Part shown: piece by piece, positions 9,114-17,651 of the stretch
Numbering within the stretch: the stretch's first letter is position 1
How the letters are laid out: each line of letters begins with the position of its first letter
From: Phenylobacterium zucineum HLK1
Lineage (GTDB): Bacteria > Pseudomonadota > Alphaproteobacteria > Caulobacterales > Caulobacteraceae
Length of the DNA stretch: 64,000 bases
Reading direction: 5' to 3'
Assembly: GCF_000017265.1 (NCBI RefSeq)
Contig: NC_011144.1
Location: 2,768,001-2,832,000, forward strand
Position numbers and translations under genes: made by a program
Notes under the pieces: model-generated
What the model saw: the letters and a program-made list of their open reading frames with translations, nothing else
What the model was told of the DNA's origin: nothing
Databases searched by the model: none

Positions 9114-9608
9114 TTGTCGCCTCGGCAGGCCAGTCGCGCAGATCCGCTGACGCCCCAGCAGCGACGGCGGAATATGGCGGCCATCCGCGCGGCGAACACG
9201 AAGCCAGAGATGCTCGTCAGGCGCGGCCTCCACGCCCATGGCCTTCGCTACCGCCTGCACGATCGCGGACTGCCCGGGACGCCGGACCTCGTCTTCCGGA
9301 GCGCCCGCGTCGCCGTCTTCGTGCACGGCTGCTTCTGGCATGGTCACGACTGTTCACTCGGCGTCAGACCCCGTACGAACGCCGACTTCTGGACCGCCAA
9401 GATCAACCGCAATCGCGAAAGAGACGAAGCCGCTGAGGCGGCACTTCTGATGTTGGGCTGGCGGGTCGCCACTGTCTGGGAATGTGCGCTTCGCGGCCGT
9501 GAGCGGCCCCCGCTGCCTGAGACGCTCGGCAGGCTTGCAGCCTTCATCCGGAGCGGGTCCCCATCAGCGCTCGTCCTTCGAAGCCCAGATCGCGACCGTA
9601 ACGCGTGA
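9114..9608 (+). CDS. vsr: Very short patch repair endonuclease (Vsr)
   Basis: Vsr nicks DNA 5' of T:G mismatches that arise when 5-methylcytosine deaminates. The conserved start of the family is visible (LTPQQRRRNMAAIRAANTKPEMLVRR), then the catalytic Asp in GTPDLVF and the zinc/active-site stretch FVHGCFWHGHDC. About 164 residues from a TTG at 9114 fits the family length. No ATG is well placed; an ATG at 9048 lies inside the methyltransferase gene and would give a long non-conserved extension. The 1-bp gap to the methyltransferase supports coupling. Confidence 0.88.
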   Translation: MSPRQASRADPLTPQQRRRNMAAIRAANTKPEMLVRRGLHAHGLRYRLHDRGLPGTPDLVFRSARVAVFVHGCFWHGHDCSLGVRPRTNADFWTAKINRNRERDEAAEAALLMLGWRVATVWECALRGRERPPLPETLGRLAAFIRSGSPSALVLRSPDRDRNA

Positions 9609-9735
9609 TTGGCGGCGCGGAGCGACGACCGCAGAGGCGGCCGGGCCAACAGGCGAAGTCACGCTGCCCGGAGGCCCGCCGTCCGGCCAGACATTCAGAT
9701 ATCGGCGTTCCTCCCGTCACTACGGGTGAAGGTCG

Positions 9736-10662
9736 TCAGGCTGAGCCTTGCGACAGCACGTAATCAAGCGCGGCGCACACGGCGGCCACCTGGGCGTCGT
9801 TACACTGCTCCGGCGTCGCGCGCGGGCTGTCAGGGTAGACCTCGGTTGTCGTGGTGTAGGGCGCGCCCGTGATGGCGGCGCACATGCCGTAGTCGCGCTG
9901 GGGATAGGTGATGACGCCCTCGGCGACGACGGGACAGCCGATGATCTTGCCCGCGCCGTCGGGGGGCGCGATGTGGGTCACGCTGGCCACTGCGGCGACG
10001 ATCGCCTTCTGGAACTCCAGTCGCGGATCGTCGGCGTCGGCGACCAGGTAGAACCCGTCCGGAATCGAGCCCGGCTCAAACCGCTTACCATCTCTGGCGG
10101 CCAAGGCCCGCCGAAACTCGGTCTCGTCAGTGTCCGTGGTCTCGTGCAGGTCGATATGCAGCCGGAACTTGCCAAGGTGCGGCTGGATGAGCCGCATCAG
10201 GTTCGTGGCTTCGCCCGACGGGCCGTCGGAGCGGAAATTGCGGTTGGGATCGACGGCGCCGTGGTTCCATCGGTTGATTCGTTCGTAGCCCCAGGGACTG
10301 ACGCACGGCGCGACCAGCAGGTTGATCCGCTCGGCGAAATCGGCGGCGCGGGTCTCCAGGAACTGGAGCGCGCCTATCACGCCGCTGGTTTCGTAGCCAT
10401 GAACGCCGCCGGTGACGAGGGCCGCGGGAAGCGCCGGGTTCCACGGGCGACTGGCAAGCGCGTAGAGGTCGTAGACCTCGTCGTCATACGCAAGGCGGCC
10501 GTAGGGGATGCGCTCGAAGCGGTCGGCGAGCCGTTCGATGCGCGGCAGCACGTCCAGGTCGTAGCGGCGCAGGCGTGACTGTCGGCCTCGCCATTGAACC
10601 CGCTCCGCCTCCCCCCAGGTCTGGCCGGGAGTTCCGATCGGGTAGAAGCTACACTCGGTCAT
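9736..10662 (-). CDS. M14-family zinc metallocarboxypeptidase
   Basis: A 308-residue protein started at MTECSF (ATG 10662); the longer frame upstream is not conserved-looking. The M14 zinc triad is present: H-x-x-E in GGVHGYETSG (about residue 90), a DPNRNF substrate/Arg segment, and the third ligand His in LHIDLHETTD (about 170). M14 enzymes remove C-terminal residues from peptides or split amidated peptidoglycan-type substrates. No signal peptide is evident, so it is probably cytoplasmic. It is transcribed in the same direction as the glutamate dehydrogenase upstream but is separated from it by a strong terminator. The family is clear; the substrate is unknown. Confidence 0.8.
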   Translation of the reverse strand: MTECSFYPIGTPGQTWGEAERVQWRGRQSRLRRYDLDVLPRIERLADRFERIPYGRLAYDDEVYDLYALASRPWNPALPAALVTGGVHGYETSGVIGALQFLETRAADFAERINLLVAPCVSPWGYERINRWNHGAVDPNRNFRSDGPSGEATNLMRLIQPHLGKFRLHIDLHETTDTDETEFRRALAARDGKRFEPGSIPDGFYLVADADDPRLEFQKAIVAAVASVTHIAPPDGAGKIIGCPVVAEGVITYPQRDYGMCAAITGAPYTTTTEVYPDSPRATPEQCNDAQVAAVCAALDYVLSQGSA

Positions 10663-10791
10663 GGCCGCGATATGAGAATGGGTCGAGGATCCAAGGCAAG
10701 CCGGTGCGGACCAGAGGCCTCGACCACCGATCTGCGGCAAAGGCTCGAGCATCGAAGTGGCGGGTCATGGGCCGGCATTCTGGCTGCGATG

Positions 10792-10823
10792 AAAAAGGGG
10801 CCACCCGGCCGCAGCCGGGTGGC
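10792..10823 (-). terminator. Rho-independent terminator after the glutamate dehydrogenase gene
   Basis: A perfect 10-bp stem (GCCACCCGGC at 10800-10809 pairing with GCCGGGTGGC at 10814-10823) with a CGCA loop. Read on the minus strand it is followed by CCCC then TTTTT. It lies 43 bp beyond the dehydrogenase stop at 10866 and ends that operon. Confidence 0.75.
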
Positions 10824-10865
10824 AAGGTTTCCTGGCCGGGGAGGAGCGGAGACGGCCAGGCTCCC

Positions 10866-12137
10866 TCAGGGGAACAAGCCGCGCTGCAGCTTGCTGAGGA
10901 GCACGTGTTCGACGCCGATGGCTGTGGCGGCCATGCGATGGGAAATGCCGTCGCGTTGCGCCCGGGAGACCACGTTGGCGAAAGCCTTGAACATCTGCCG
11001 GGCGAGGCTGTCGTTCACCTCGTCCTCAGACCAGAACAGGCGCTGCAGGCCCTGCACCCACTCGAAATAGGAGACGATCACTCCGCCGCTGTTGCAGAGG
11101 ATGTCCGGGATCACGAACACCTCGCCGCGGCGCTGATCGAGGACGACATCAGCCTCGGGCGTCGTGGGTCCGTTGGCGCCCTCGGCCAGGATGCGGCACT
11201 GCAGCCGGCGTGCGATGTCGGCGTCAATCACGCGTTCGACAGCGGCGGGAACAAGCACATCACAGGGCCGGGTCAGAAGCTCCCGCGGATCCGTGAGCAG
11301 CTCGTTGGACCAGCCTGTCAGAGCACCGTGACGCTTCACGTGCTGGATGAGCTCGGCGACCGGCAGGCCGTCAGGGTGGAAGTAGGCGGCGGAATGGTCG
11401 CTGACGCCAAGTACCCGCAGGCCCATCTCTTCGGAGAGAATTTCCGCGGTTACTGAACCTACGTTGCCGAAGCCCTGGACGATTGCTGTCGCGCCGACGG
11501 GCGGAAGGCCGATCACCTTCATCGCCTCGCCGATCGTCAGGGCCACGCCGCGGCCTGTGGCGGCGCGCCGTCCGGCCGTGCCGCCGAGCCCTACTGGTTT
11601 GCCCGTGACCACCTCATTGGCCGTGAAGCCCTGGTGCATCGAATAGGTGTCGACGAACCAGCCCATCACCGTCTCGTCGGTCCCGACATCCGGCGCCATG
11701 ACATCGGTCTTTGGGCCGACAAACGGGATCATCTCCTGCATGTAGCGGCGAGATACGGCCTCGAGTTCGCGCCGCGACAGGGCCCTGGGATCGCAGTTGA
11801 CGCCGCCCTTGGCGCCGCCGAAGGGCAGATCCGCAAGAGCGCACTTCCAGCTCATCCAGACAGCAAGGGCGGCAACCTCGCCCATTTCGAGTTGAGGTGC
11901 GAACCGTGTCCCCCCTTTGCCAGGCCCGCGAGTGAGATGATGTTGCACCCTGAAACCCTGAAAGACCTCTGTGCGACCGTCATCCCTGTGGATCGGGACC
12001 GACACCGAGATGGCTCTCTTCGGGTAAAGCAGGCGCGGTCGCTCATCGGAGGCGATGCCGAGATGATCCGCGACCTGCTCGAACTGGCTCCGCGCCATGT
12101 CGAAGACAGGACCGGCGTAAAGTCCTTGGGCTTGCAT
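10866..12137 (-). CDS. Glu/Leu/Phe/Val dehydrogenase (probable glutamate dehydrogenase)
   Basis: A 423-residue enzyme of the Glu/Leu/Phe/Val dehydrogenase family, the usual length for hexameric NAD-dependent enzymes. The substrate and catalytic lysines sit in GPGKGGTRF and PFGGAKGGV, with PDVGTDE downstream. The nucleotide-binding loop is QGFGNVGS (about residue 240). It catalyses reversible oxidative deamination of glutamate to 2-oxoglutarate. The ATG at 12137 overlaps the stop of the DUF3422 gene (TGATG), so the frame open further upstream is not used. It ends at a strong terminator. Neighbouring hydantoinase/racemase genes suggest it may drain glutamate made there; that link is inferred. 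Confidence 0.9.
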   Translation of the reverse strand: MQAQGLYAGPVFDMARSQFEQVADHLGIASDERPRLLYPKRAISVSVPIHRDDGRTEVFQGFRVQHHLTRGPGKGGTRFAPQLEMGEVAALAVWMSWKCALADLPFGGAKGGVNCDPRALSRRELEAVSRRYMQEMIPFVGPKTDVMAPDVGTDETVMGWFVDTYSMHQGFTANEVVTGKPVGLGGTAGRRAATGRGVALTIGEAMKVIGLPPVGATAIVQGFGNVGSVTAEILSEEMGLRVLGVSDHSAAYFHPDGLPVAELIQHVKRHGALTGWSNELLTDPRELLTRPCDVLVPAAVERVIDADIARRLQCRILAEGANGPTTPEADVVLDQRRGEVFVIPDILCNSGGVIVSYFEWVQGLQRLFWSEDEVNDSLARQMFKAFANVVSRAQRDGISHRMAATAIGVEHVLLSKLQRGLFP

Positions 12138-13456
12138 CAACTGTTTCCTGCTTTCGAAGAGCCGTTCGCCGGCCTGCGGAACCGGCGGGCGAAGGCGTGC
12201 ATGACGAGAACGACCGCAACGAGGGCCGCCGGCGAGGCAAGGGCCAGCACCGTCTCCTGCTGCAGCCCCGCCACGTGATCGAAGGGCGCCACAGCGTAAT
12301 GCAACAGCCCGACGAGGTAGTAGGCGACAGCGGCCGCCGAAACCCATTCGACCATGTGCTGAAGCCGCAACTGAAGATCCGTTCGCCGGTCCATCGAGGC
12401 GAGAAGGTCTCGCTGCTGACCTGCCAGTCGCGTGTCGATCCGCGTCCGCAACAGGGCGCTCGCCCAACCGGCCTGGCGCGACAGGTCATCCAGTCGGACG
12501 GTGAACGCCGCGCAGGTGCGCGCCGCTGGCGAGAGGCGGCGCTCCGTGAAGTCCTCCAGCGACCGATAGCCAGCGACCGGACTTACTCGCAGTTGCCGCA
12601 ATCGCTCCGCGCAGAGCTGCGCGTAAGCGCGGGTGGCGCTCATTCTGTGTCGCGTCTCGGCGCTGAGCCGCGCAAGGTCGGCGCTTAGCTCCAGAAGGTC
12701 GGCCAGGATCGTGTCGTCGGTCGCCGAACCGACCGACATTTCCTTCGTCAGATCGGCAAGGCGCTGCTCGAGCTCGGCGACCGCGGGGTTTGCGGCCTGC
12801 GCCACCGGAAGGCCGATGAGAGCCATCTTCCGATAGTTGCCGAGCTCCTGAAGCCGCTGCAGGAGCAGGGCTGGCTCACCTTTCTGCAGCCCGCGATCCG
12901 CAATCAGCAGCCGTCCAAAGCCGTCATCGTGCAAACGGAAGTCAGACCAGATCCGTGCACGTCCGTCGGCGACGTCACAAATCACCAGATCATCGGCTGA
13001 GAACAGCTGGCCAAGATCGGCGTCTGCTGGCGTCGCGCAGTCAGGTCCAAGGATGTGGATCTTGCTGGCCCGCAGCACCTCGCCGGGAAGGGTGAGAAGA
13101 AGTTCGAGGGCGGCCTCGACGCCCTCGAACTCGAAGTTTCGCCCGGCCCCCTCCCAAAGGAACGTGAGCGTCATGAACTCCGTGTGCCGCTCCCACGCGA
13201 CACTCATCTGTCCCTCGCGCCACGTGAGATAGCGCGCTCCGCCCGTGGCCTCGATCTTAGCGCGTTCTCTCAGCAACCTGGCCGTTGCCATAAGCTGAGT
13301 GTCGCTCGCGACGAGGACAGCCTGCAGCGCGCGCGCCGGCGGACGAACGCCGGGCAACTTGCGAAGGTGCATCTCCTCGGACAGGGAGGCGCGCCGTGGA
13401 TGGCTGCGCGCCTGCAACGCCATGCCAGCTCGCCGATCGGTCGGAAAAAGCGCCAT
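12137..13456 (-). CDS. DUF3422 family membrane-anchored protein
   Basis: A 439-residue member of the DUF3422 family, function unknown. The N-terminal region carries the family's short HPRR...EEMHLRK...PPARA segment. A soluble domain and a helical region (about 235-330) follow. Two C-terminal transmembrane helices (about 365-390 and 400-422) precede a basic tail, so the bulk should face the cytoplasm. The ATG at 13456 is used; an internal Met 11 codons later is an alternative and neither has a strong ribosome site. Its stop overlaps the dehydrogenase start, so the two are co-translated, suggesting a shared role. Confidence 0.75.
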   Translation of the reverse strand: MALFPTDRRAGMALQARSHPRRASLSEEMHLRKLPGVRPPARALQAVLVASDTQLMATARLLRERAKIEATGGARYLTWREGQMSVAWERHTEFMTLTFLWEGAGRNFEFEGVEAALELLLTLPGEVLRASKIHILGPDCATPADADLGQLFSADDLVICDVADGRARIWSDFRLHDDGFGRLLIADRGLQKGEPALLLQRLQELGNYRKMALIGLPVAQAANPAVAELEQRLADLTKEMSVGSATDDTILADLLELSADLARLSAETRHRMSATRAYAQLCAERLRQLRVSPVAGYRSLEDFTERRLSPAARTCAAFTVRLDDLSRQAGWASALLRTRIDTRLAGQQRDLLASMDRRTDLQLRLQHMVEWVSAAAVAYYLVGLLHYAVAPFDHVAGLQQETVLALASPAALVAVVLVMHAFARRFRRPANGSSKAGNS

Positions 13457-13731
13457 CTGAAGTCGGAAGCCGAACGGATCGTTTCAGAAGCGCTGATCGC
13501 TCGGGCGCGACCGGCTGGTGAACCACTCCGCTCCGGAGTCGGTCACCATAAGGTCGTCCTCGAGTCGCTCTTCCGCAGTCGAGCCGCCGATCATGATGGG
13601 CTTCCTTGTTCGTCGGGCTCCGGTCCACCGAGATCGAAGCCAGGGATGAGGACGCGAACCTCCACTGCAGTGACGGGGCCGCTGCAGGAGTGTTGTGAGA
13701 AGGGTGGCGCGCGGCCTTAACCGCGGCTGCG

Positions 13732-15402
13732 TCAGGGCCGATAGCCGTAGTGCTCGGCGGCCTGCTGGGGCGTTACGAAGCCGTTCTTCATATCCTGTTC
13801 CACGAGCTCCCGCGGCCTGGTCCTGGGATCTCCGTAGCCGCCGCCCGTGGCCGTGTAGATGCGGATGATCTCGTCGCGCTCGACCGGAACGGTCGTGCAC
13901 ATCCCGTAGCGTTCCACCGATCCGTCGTGGCGACGGATCTCCGCGTAGTTGTTTGAGCCTTCCTGACCTCCCAGAAGGGCCCAGGGCCGAGATGACGTTC
14001 GGGCTGCGGCATAGGTGAGAAACGCACGCTCGGCGGTAACGCGATAATCGAGCACGACCCCCTTCCCGCCCCGGTAGCGTCCGGCGCCGCCGTCCTGATC
14101 GTGGAAGGCGTATTGGGCGACCTGAAGCCCGTAGCGCGCTTCGAACAGCTCGCAGGGGATGTTGTAGGTCTCGCCATTGGAGCTGCAGAACTGGCCGGCG
14201 TCGCCATCGGTGTCCTGGGAGGCTCCCCAGCCGCCGACCAGGGGCTCGCCGATCACGAAGAGCTCCCCCGTGTCAGGATGCTTGCCAGAGATGAAGGTGG
14301 CGCAGACCGACTGCTGGTGACCCGCCGGCAGACGGTGCGGGAGAATGGGGGCCAGCGCCTTCCACATGACGTCGACGGCGGCGTTTCGCGCCTGAAAGTT
14401 CATCGAAACCGGAGCCGGTTCGATGGCGGTGAGAACCGTCCCTGGCGGACAGACCACCTCAAGCATTCGAAAACAGCCGCCGTTGGCCGGAATGCCCGGG
14501 TCAGTGATCGCCTTGAAAAGGCAGCGCGCTCCGGTCATCAGACCCGAGTAGGTCGTGTTCACAGGCCCCGGCGCCTGGGGCGACGAGCCGGTGAAGTCGG
14601 CGACAAGACGATCGCCGGTGACCGTCACCTTCACCCTCACCTTGAAGGGACCGTTTCCGAGACCATCCTCCTCGATGATGTCCTCGGCTTCGTAGACGCC
14701 GCTCGGGATCGTCGCCAGCGCGGCCCTGGTCATTTTTTCCCCGTAGTCCAGCAGCTCATCCATCGCCTGGAGAACCATCTCGGCGCCGTACCTGGCGACG
14801 AGTTCGAGGATCCGCTTTTCGCCGACACGCGCTGCCGCCACCCCGGCATGCATGTCGCCGATGGTCGAGTCCGGAAGCCGGACGTTGTCCCGGATGATCT
14901 GCACGACCGGCTGGTTCAGCCGTCCTTCGTCGTAGAGCTTGATGAAGGTGAAGCGCAGGCCCTCCTGGTAGATGTCGGTCGATGAACTGGACACGCTGCC
15001 TGGCTGCGCCCCGCCCACTTCGGTCCAATGGGCCTTGTTCACCGTCCAGGCGATCAGCCGGCCCTCATGGAACACGGGGATGAGGATCGCCACGTCAGAC
15101 AGGTGCGTGCCGCCGCCCTCGTAGGGGGTGTTGGTGATGAACACGTCGCCGGGACGAATCTCGCTCGGATCGTAGTGCTCGAGCGCCGAGACAACGGCGG
15201 TGTCGAGGGCTGCCAGGAATGCGGCTACGCCGTTACCCTGCGCTAGCAGATTGCCTCTGGCGTCCGTCGCCCCGACCGCGAAATCCGTGCCCTCATAGAT
15301 GATCGGGCTCATGCTGGTCCGCAGCATGGCGTTGAACATCTCTTCGCCGACCGCCACCAGCGAATCCTTGATGATCTCGAGCGTGAAAAGGTTTGACGAC
15401 AC
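13732..15402 (-). CDS. hyuB: Hydantoinase B/oxoprolinase family protein
   Basis: A 556-residue HyuB-family subunit. The N-terminal metal/substrate region NTPYEGGGTHLSDVAI (about residue 91) and the start IIKDSLVAVGEEMFNAM are typical. With HyuA it forms an ATP-dependent enzyme opening cyclic amides such as hydantoins, N-methylhydantoin or 5-oxoproline. It begins 3 bp after the HyuA stop, so the two are one operon. It is cytoplasmic. A racemase and a TBDR upstream in the same direction suggest import and processing of a cyclic amide. The exact substrate cannot be read from sequence. Confidence 0.9.
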   Translation of the reverse strand: MSSNLFTLEIIKDSLVAVGEEMFNAMLRTSMSPIIYEGTDFAVGATDARGNLLAQGNGVAAFLAALDTAVVSALEHYDPSEIRPGDVFITNTPYEGGGTHLSDVAILIPVFHEGRLIAWTVNKAHWTEVGGAQPGSVSSSSTDIYQEGLRFTFIKLYDEGRLNQPVVQIIRDNVRLPDSTIGDMHAGVAAARVGEKRILELVARYGAEMVLQAMDELLDYGEKMTRAALATIPSGVYEAEDIIEEDGLGNGPFKVRVKVTVTGDRLVADFTGSSPQAPGPVNTTYSGLMTGARCLFKAITDPGIPANGGCFRMLEVVCPPGTVLTAIEPAPVSMNFQARNAAVDVMWKALAPILPHRLPAGHQQSVCATFISGKHPDTGELFVIGEPLVGGWGASQDTDGDAGQFCSSNGETYNIPCELFEARYGLQVAQYAFHDQDGGAGRYRGGKGVVLDYRVTAERAFLTYAAARTSSRPWALLGGQEGSNNYAEIRRHDGSVERYGMCTTVPVERDEIIRIYTATGGGYGDPRTRPRELVEQDMKNGFVTPQQAAEHYGYRP

Positions 15403-15405
15403 GGG

Positions 15406-17487
15406 TTAGGCCTCCCCGTCGAAGGACAGGTGGATGTGATAGTTTCCGAACTGGTCGATGCTGACGCGATGCCCGGGCGGCACCACGCAGGTGACCGAGG
15501 GCTCCTGGATCACCGCCGGACCGACGAAGTGCATGCCTGGCTCCAGGCGCAGTCCGTCGTAGATGGTCGCGTCATGAACGCCGTGGACATCGTAATCCAC
15601 GCGTCGCGCGCCCTTGATCGCCGCCTCGAGCCTGAGGCCCGTCACCGGTTTCGGCGCTAGCGGCGGCTTTGGCACAGTCCGCTTCGCGATGAGGTGGAAG
15701 TTCACCAGCTCGATGCCGGTATCGAGACGGTAGGTGAAGCGCTTCTGGTGCGCACCGTGGAAGGCGTTCGCCGTAGCTTCCAGATCGATCTCGCCGTCCC
15801 CGGCTCCGATACAGGGGACCTTCACGGTGTGCTGTTGCCCGGCGTAGCGCATGTCGACGAGATACTCGAAGCCGATGTCGTCGCGCGTCAGCGTCTCATT
15901 CTCGTCCGAGTAGTCCTTGAGCGCCTCGCCCTCGAGCTCGCCGAAGATCTGCTGCATGACCGGGACAGCGCTGGGACCTAGCGGCGCCATCCGCGTCTGA
16001 AGGTAGTCGCGGCGGAGGTCGGTGAGCAGCATCCCCCAGGCTGAGAACACGGAGGAGTTCACCGGGATGACCACGTGAGGAACCTTCAGCTCCTCCGCGA
16101 GCGCCAGGGCGTGCATGGCGCCGCCACCTCCGAAGGCCATCAGCGTGAAGTCACGGGGATCGTACCCCCTGTTCGTGGATACGAGTCGCAGGGCCCGCGT
16201 CATGTTTGCGTTGGCGATCCGGATGATGCCGCGCGCCACCTCTTCGCGGCTCATGCCGAGCGCCGCCTGCAGAGGCGCAAAAGCAGCTTCGACCGATTTC
16301 CAGTCCGGCTCGCGCTCGCCGCCTACGAAGCTGGCGGGATCGATCCGCCCCAGGACAAGGTTGGCGTCCGTCGTCGTCGCCTTGGCCCCGCCGCGGCCGT
16401 AGGCCGCCGGCCCCGGTCGTGCGGCCGCGGAATGCGGCCCGACATGGAGCTTGCCGCCAGCATCGACCCACGCGATCGACCCACCGCCGTTGCCGATTTC
16501 CACGATGTCGGAAACCGGCGTCTGGATCGGGTAGCCCGGGTTCTTCCCGTCACGTTCGATGTAGTATTCGGTCGTGACCTTGACATGCCCCTCCTCGATC
16601 AGAGTGCACTTGGCGGTCGTTCCGCCGATGTCGAGCACGATGAGATTGTTCGCCCCGATCGCCTTCCCGACATAGGCCGCCGCGAATATGCCGCTGGCGG
16701 GGCCGGACTCGACCATGGTGATCGGGTTCGCCTTCGCGGCCCTGGCCGTCGTGATGCCCCCGTTCGACTGCATCATGTACGGTTTGCCGGTGAACCCCTG
16801 CTCCGCGAGTTTGGCCTCCAGCGTGCCGATGTAGCGCTCCGCGATAGGGTGCACGTAAGCCGAGAGCACCGTGGTGCTCGTCCGCTCGTATTCCCGCCAT
16901 TCCCGGCTGACGGCGTGGGACGCGAGGATGGATACCTCCGGCCAGAGTTCACGCAGTCGCTGTACGACAGCCTGTTCGTTCTGCGGGTTGATGTATGAGT
17001 GAAGGAAGACGACCGCGATCGCCTGCACGCCCTCACGCTTGAACTTCAGGACGAGCTCCGGGAGCCCGGTCAGGTCAGCGGGGCGTTCGATCTCGCCCTT
17101 GTAGTTCGTGCGCTCGACGACCTCAGCGCGCAGGTGGCGCTCCACGAAGGGCTTCGGCTTATGAAAGGCGAAGTTGAAGAGATCGGGACGATTCCCGCGG
17201 GCGATCTCCAGGACATCACGGAAACCTGCTGTCGTGATCAGCGCCGTCCTGACGCCCTTCCGCTCCGTCAGCGCGTTGATCACCACGGTGGCGCCGTGAG
17301 CGAAGAAATCAAGCTTCGCCGGCGCGATACTTGCCTTGGCGAGCGCCCCGACCACCCCCTCTTCGAAGTTCGGGGGGGTGGTGTCGACCTTAGCGATCTT
17401 CACCTGGCCGGAGCGGCCGGTCGCGGGGTCAACTTCGTAATAGACCAGGTCCGTAAAGGTCCCACCAACGTCGGTCGCCGCGCGCAC
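15406..17487 (-). CDS. hyuA: Hydantoinase A/oxoprolinase family protein (ATPase subunit)
   Basis: A 693-residue HyuA-family protein. The ASKHA nucleotide-binding loops are clear: phosphate-1 DVGGTFTDL at the N-terminus, phosphate-2 LDIGGTTAKCTL (about residue 285) and a glycine-rich FGGGGAMHA adenosine loop (about 455). It provides ATP-driven activation for ring opening by HyuB. The start is GTG at 17487, placing DVGGTF at residue 6 as in relatives, with GGAG 8 nt upstream. It is in the same operon as hyuB. It could equally be an acetone-carboxylase-like or oxoprolinase-like variant; the racemase neighbour favours hydantoin or 5-oxoproline. Confidence 0.92.
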   Translation of the reverse strand: MRAATDVGGTFTDLVYYEVDPATGRSGQVKIAKVDTTPPNFEEGVVGALAKASIAPAKLDFFAHGATVVINALTERKGVRTALITTAGFRDVLEIARGNRPDLFNFAFHKPKPFVERHLRAEVVERTNYKGEIERPADLTGLPELVLKFKREGVQAIAVVFLHSYINPQNEQAVVQRLRELWPEVSILASHAVSREWREYERTSTTVLSAYVHPIAERYIGTLEAKLAEQGFTGKPYMMQSNGGITTARAAKANPITMVESGPASGIFAAAYVGKAIGANNLIVLDIGGTTAKCTLIEEGHVKVTTEYYIERDGKNPGYPIQTPVSDIVEIGNGGGSIAWVDAGGKLHVGPHSAAARPGPAAYGRGGAKATTTDANLVLGRIDPASFVGGEREPDWKSVEAAFAPLQAALGMSREEVARGIIRIANANMTRALRLVSTNRGYDPRDFTLMAFGGGGAMHALALAEELKVPHVVIPVNSSVFSAWGMLLTDLRRDYLQTRMAPLGPSAVPVMQQIFGELEGEALKDYSDENETLTRDDIGFEYLVDMRYAGQQHTVKVPCIGAGDGEIDLEATANAFHGAHQKRFTYRLDTGIELVNFHLIAKRTVPKPPLAPKPVTGLRLEAAIKGARRVDYDVHGVHDATIYDGLRLEPGMHFVGPAVIQEPSVTCVVPPGHRVSIDQFGNYHIHLSFDGEA

Positions 17488-17651
17488 TTCACTTACTCCG
17501 GGTCGTCATTTCATCAGTCTCGCGCCCGCGGATCAGGGGCGCCTGGATCTCGACGCCATGGGACCTCTGTCGCCACGCGTCCCGTACTCTCAATGCCGGA
17601 GCGGTCAGCCGCAACGCGATGCGCCGCAGCTGACCCCTCCGCAACGCCTGC

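Noticed and set aside
10663..10752. Extension of the M14 peptidase to 10752
   Set aside because: The extra 30 residues are not family-like and lie in the promoter region; MTECSF is the natural start.
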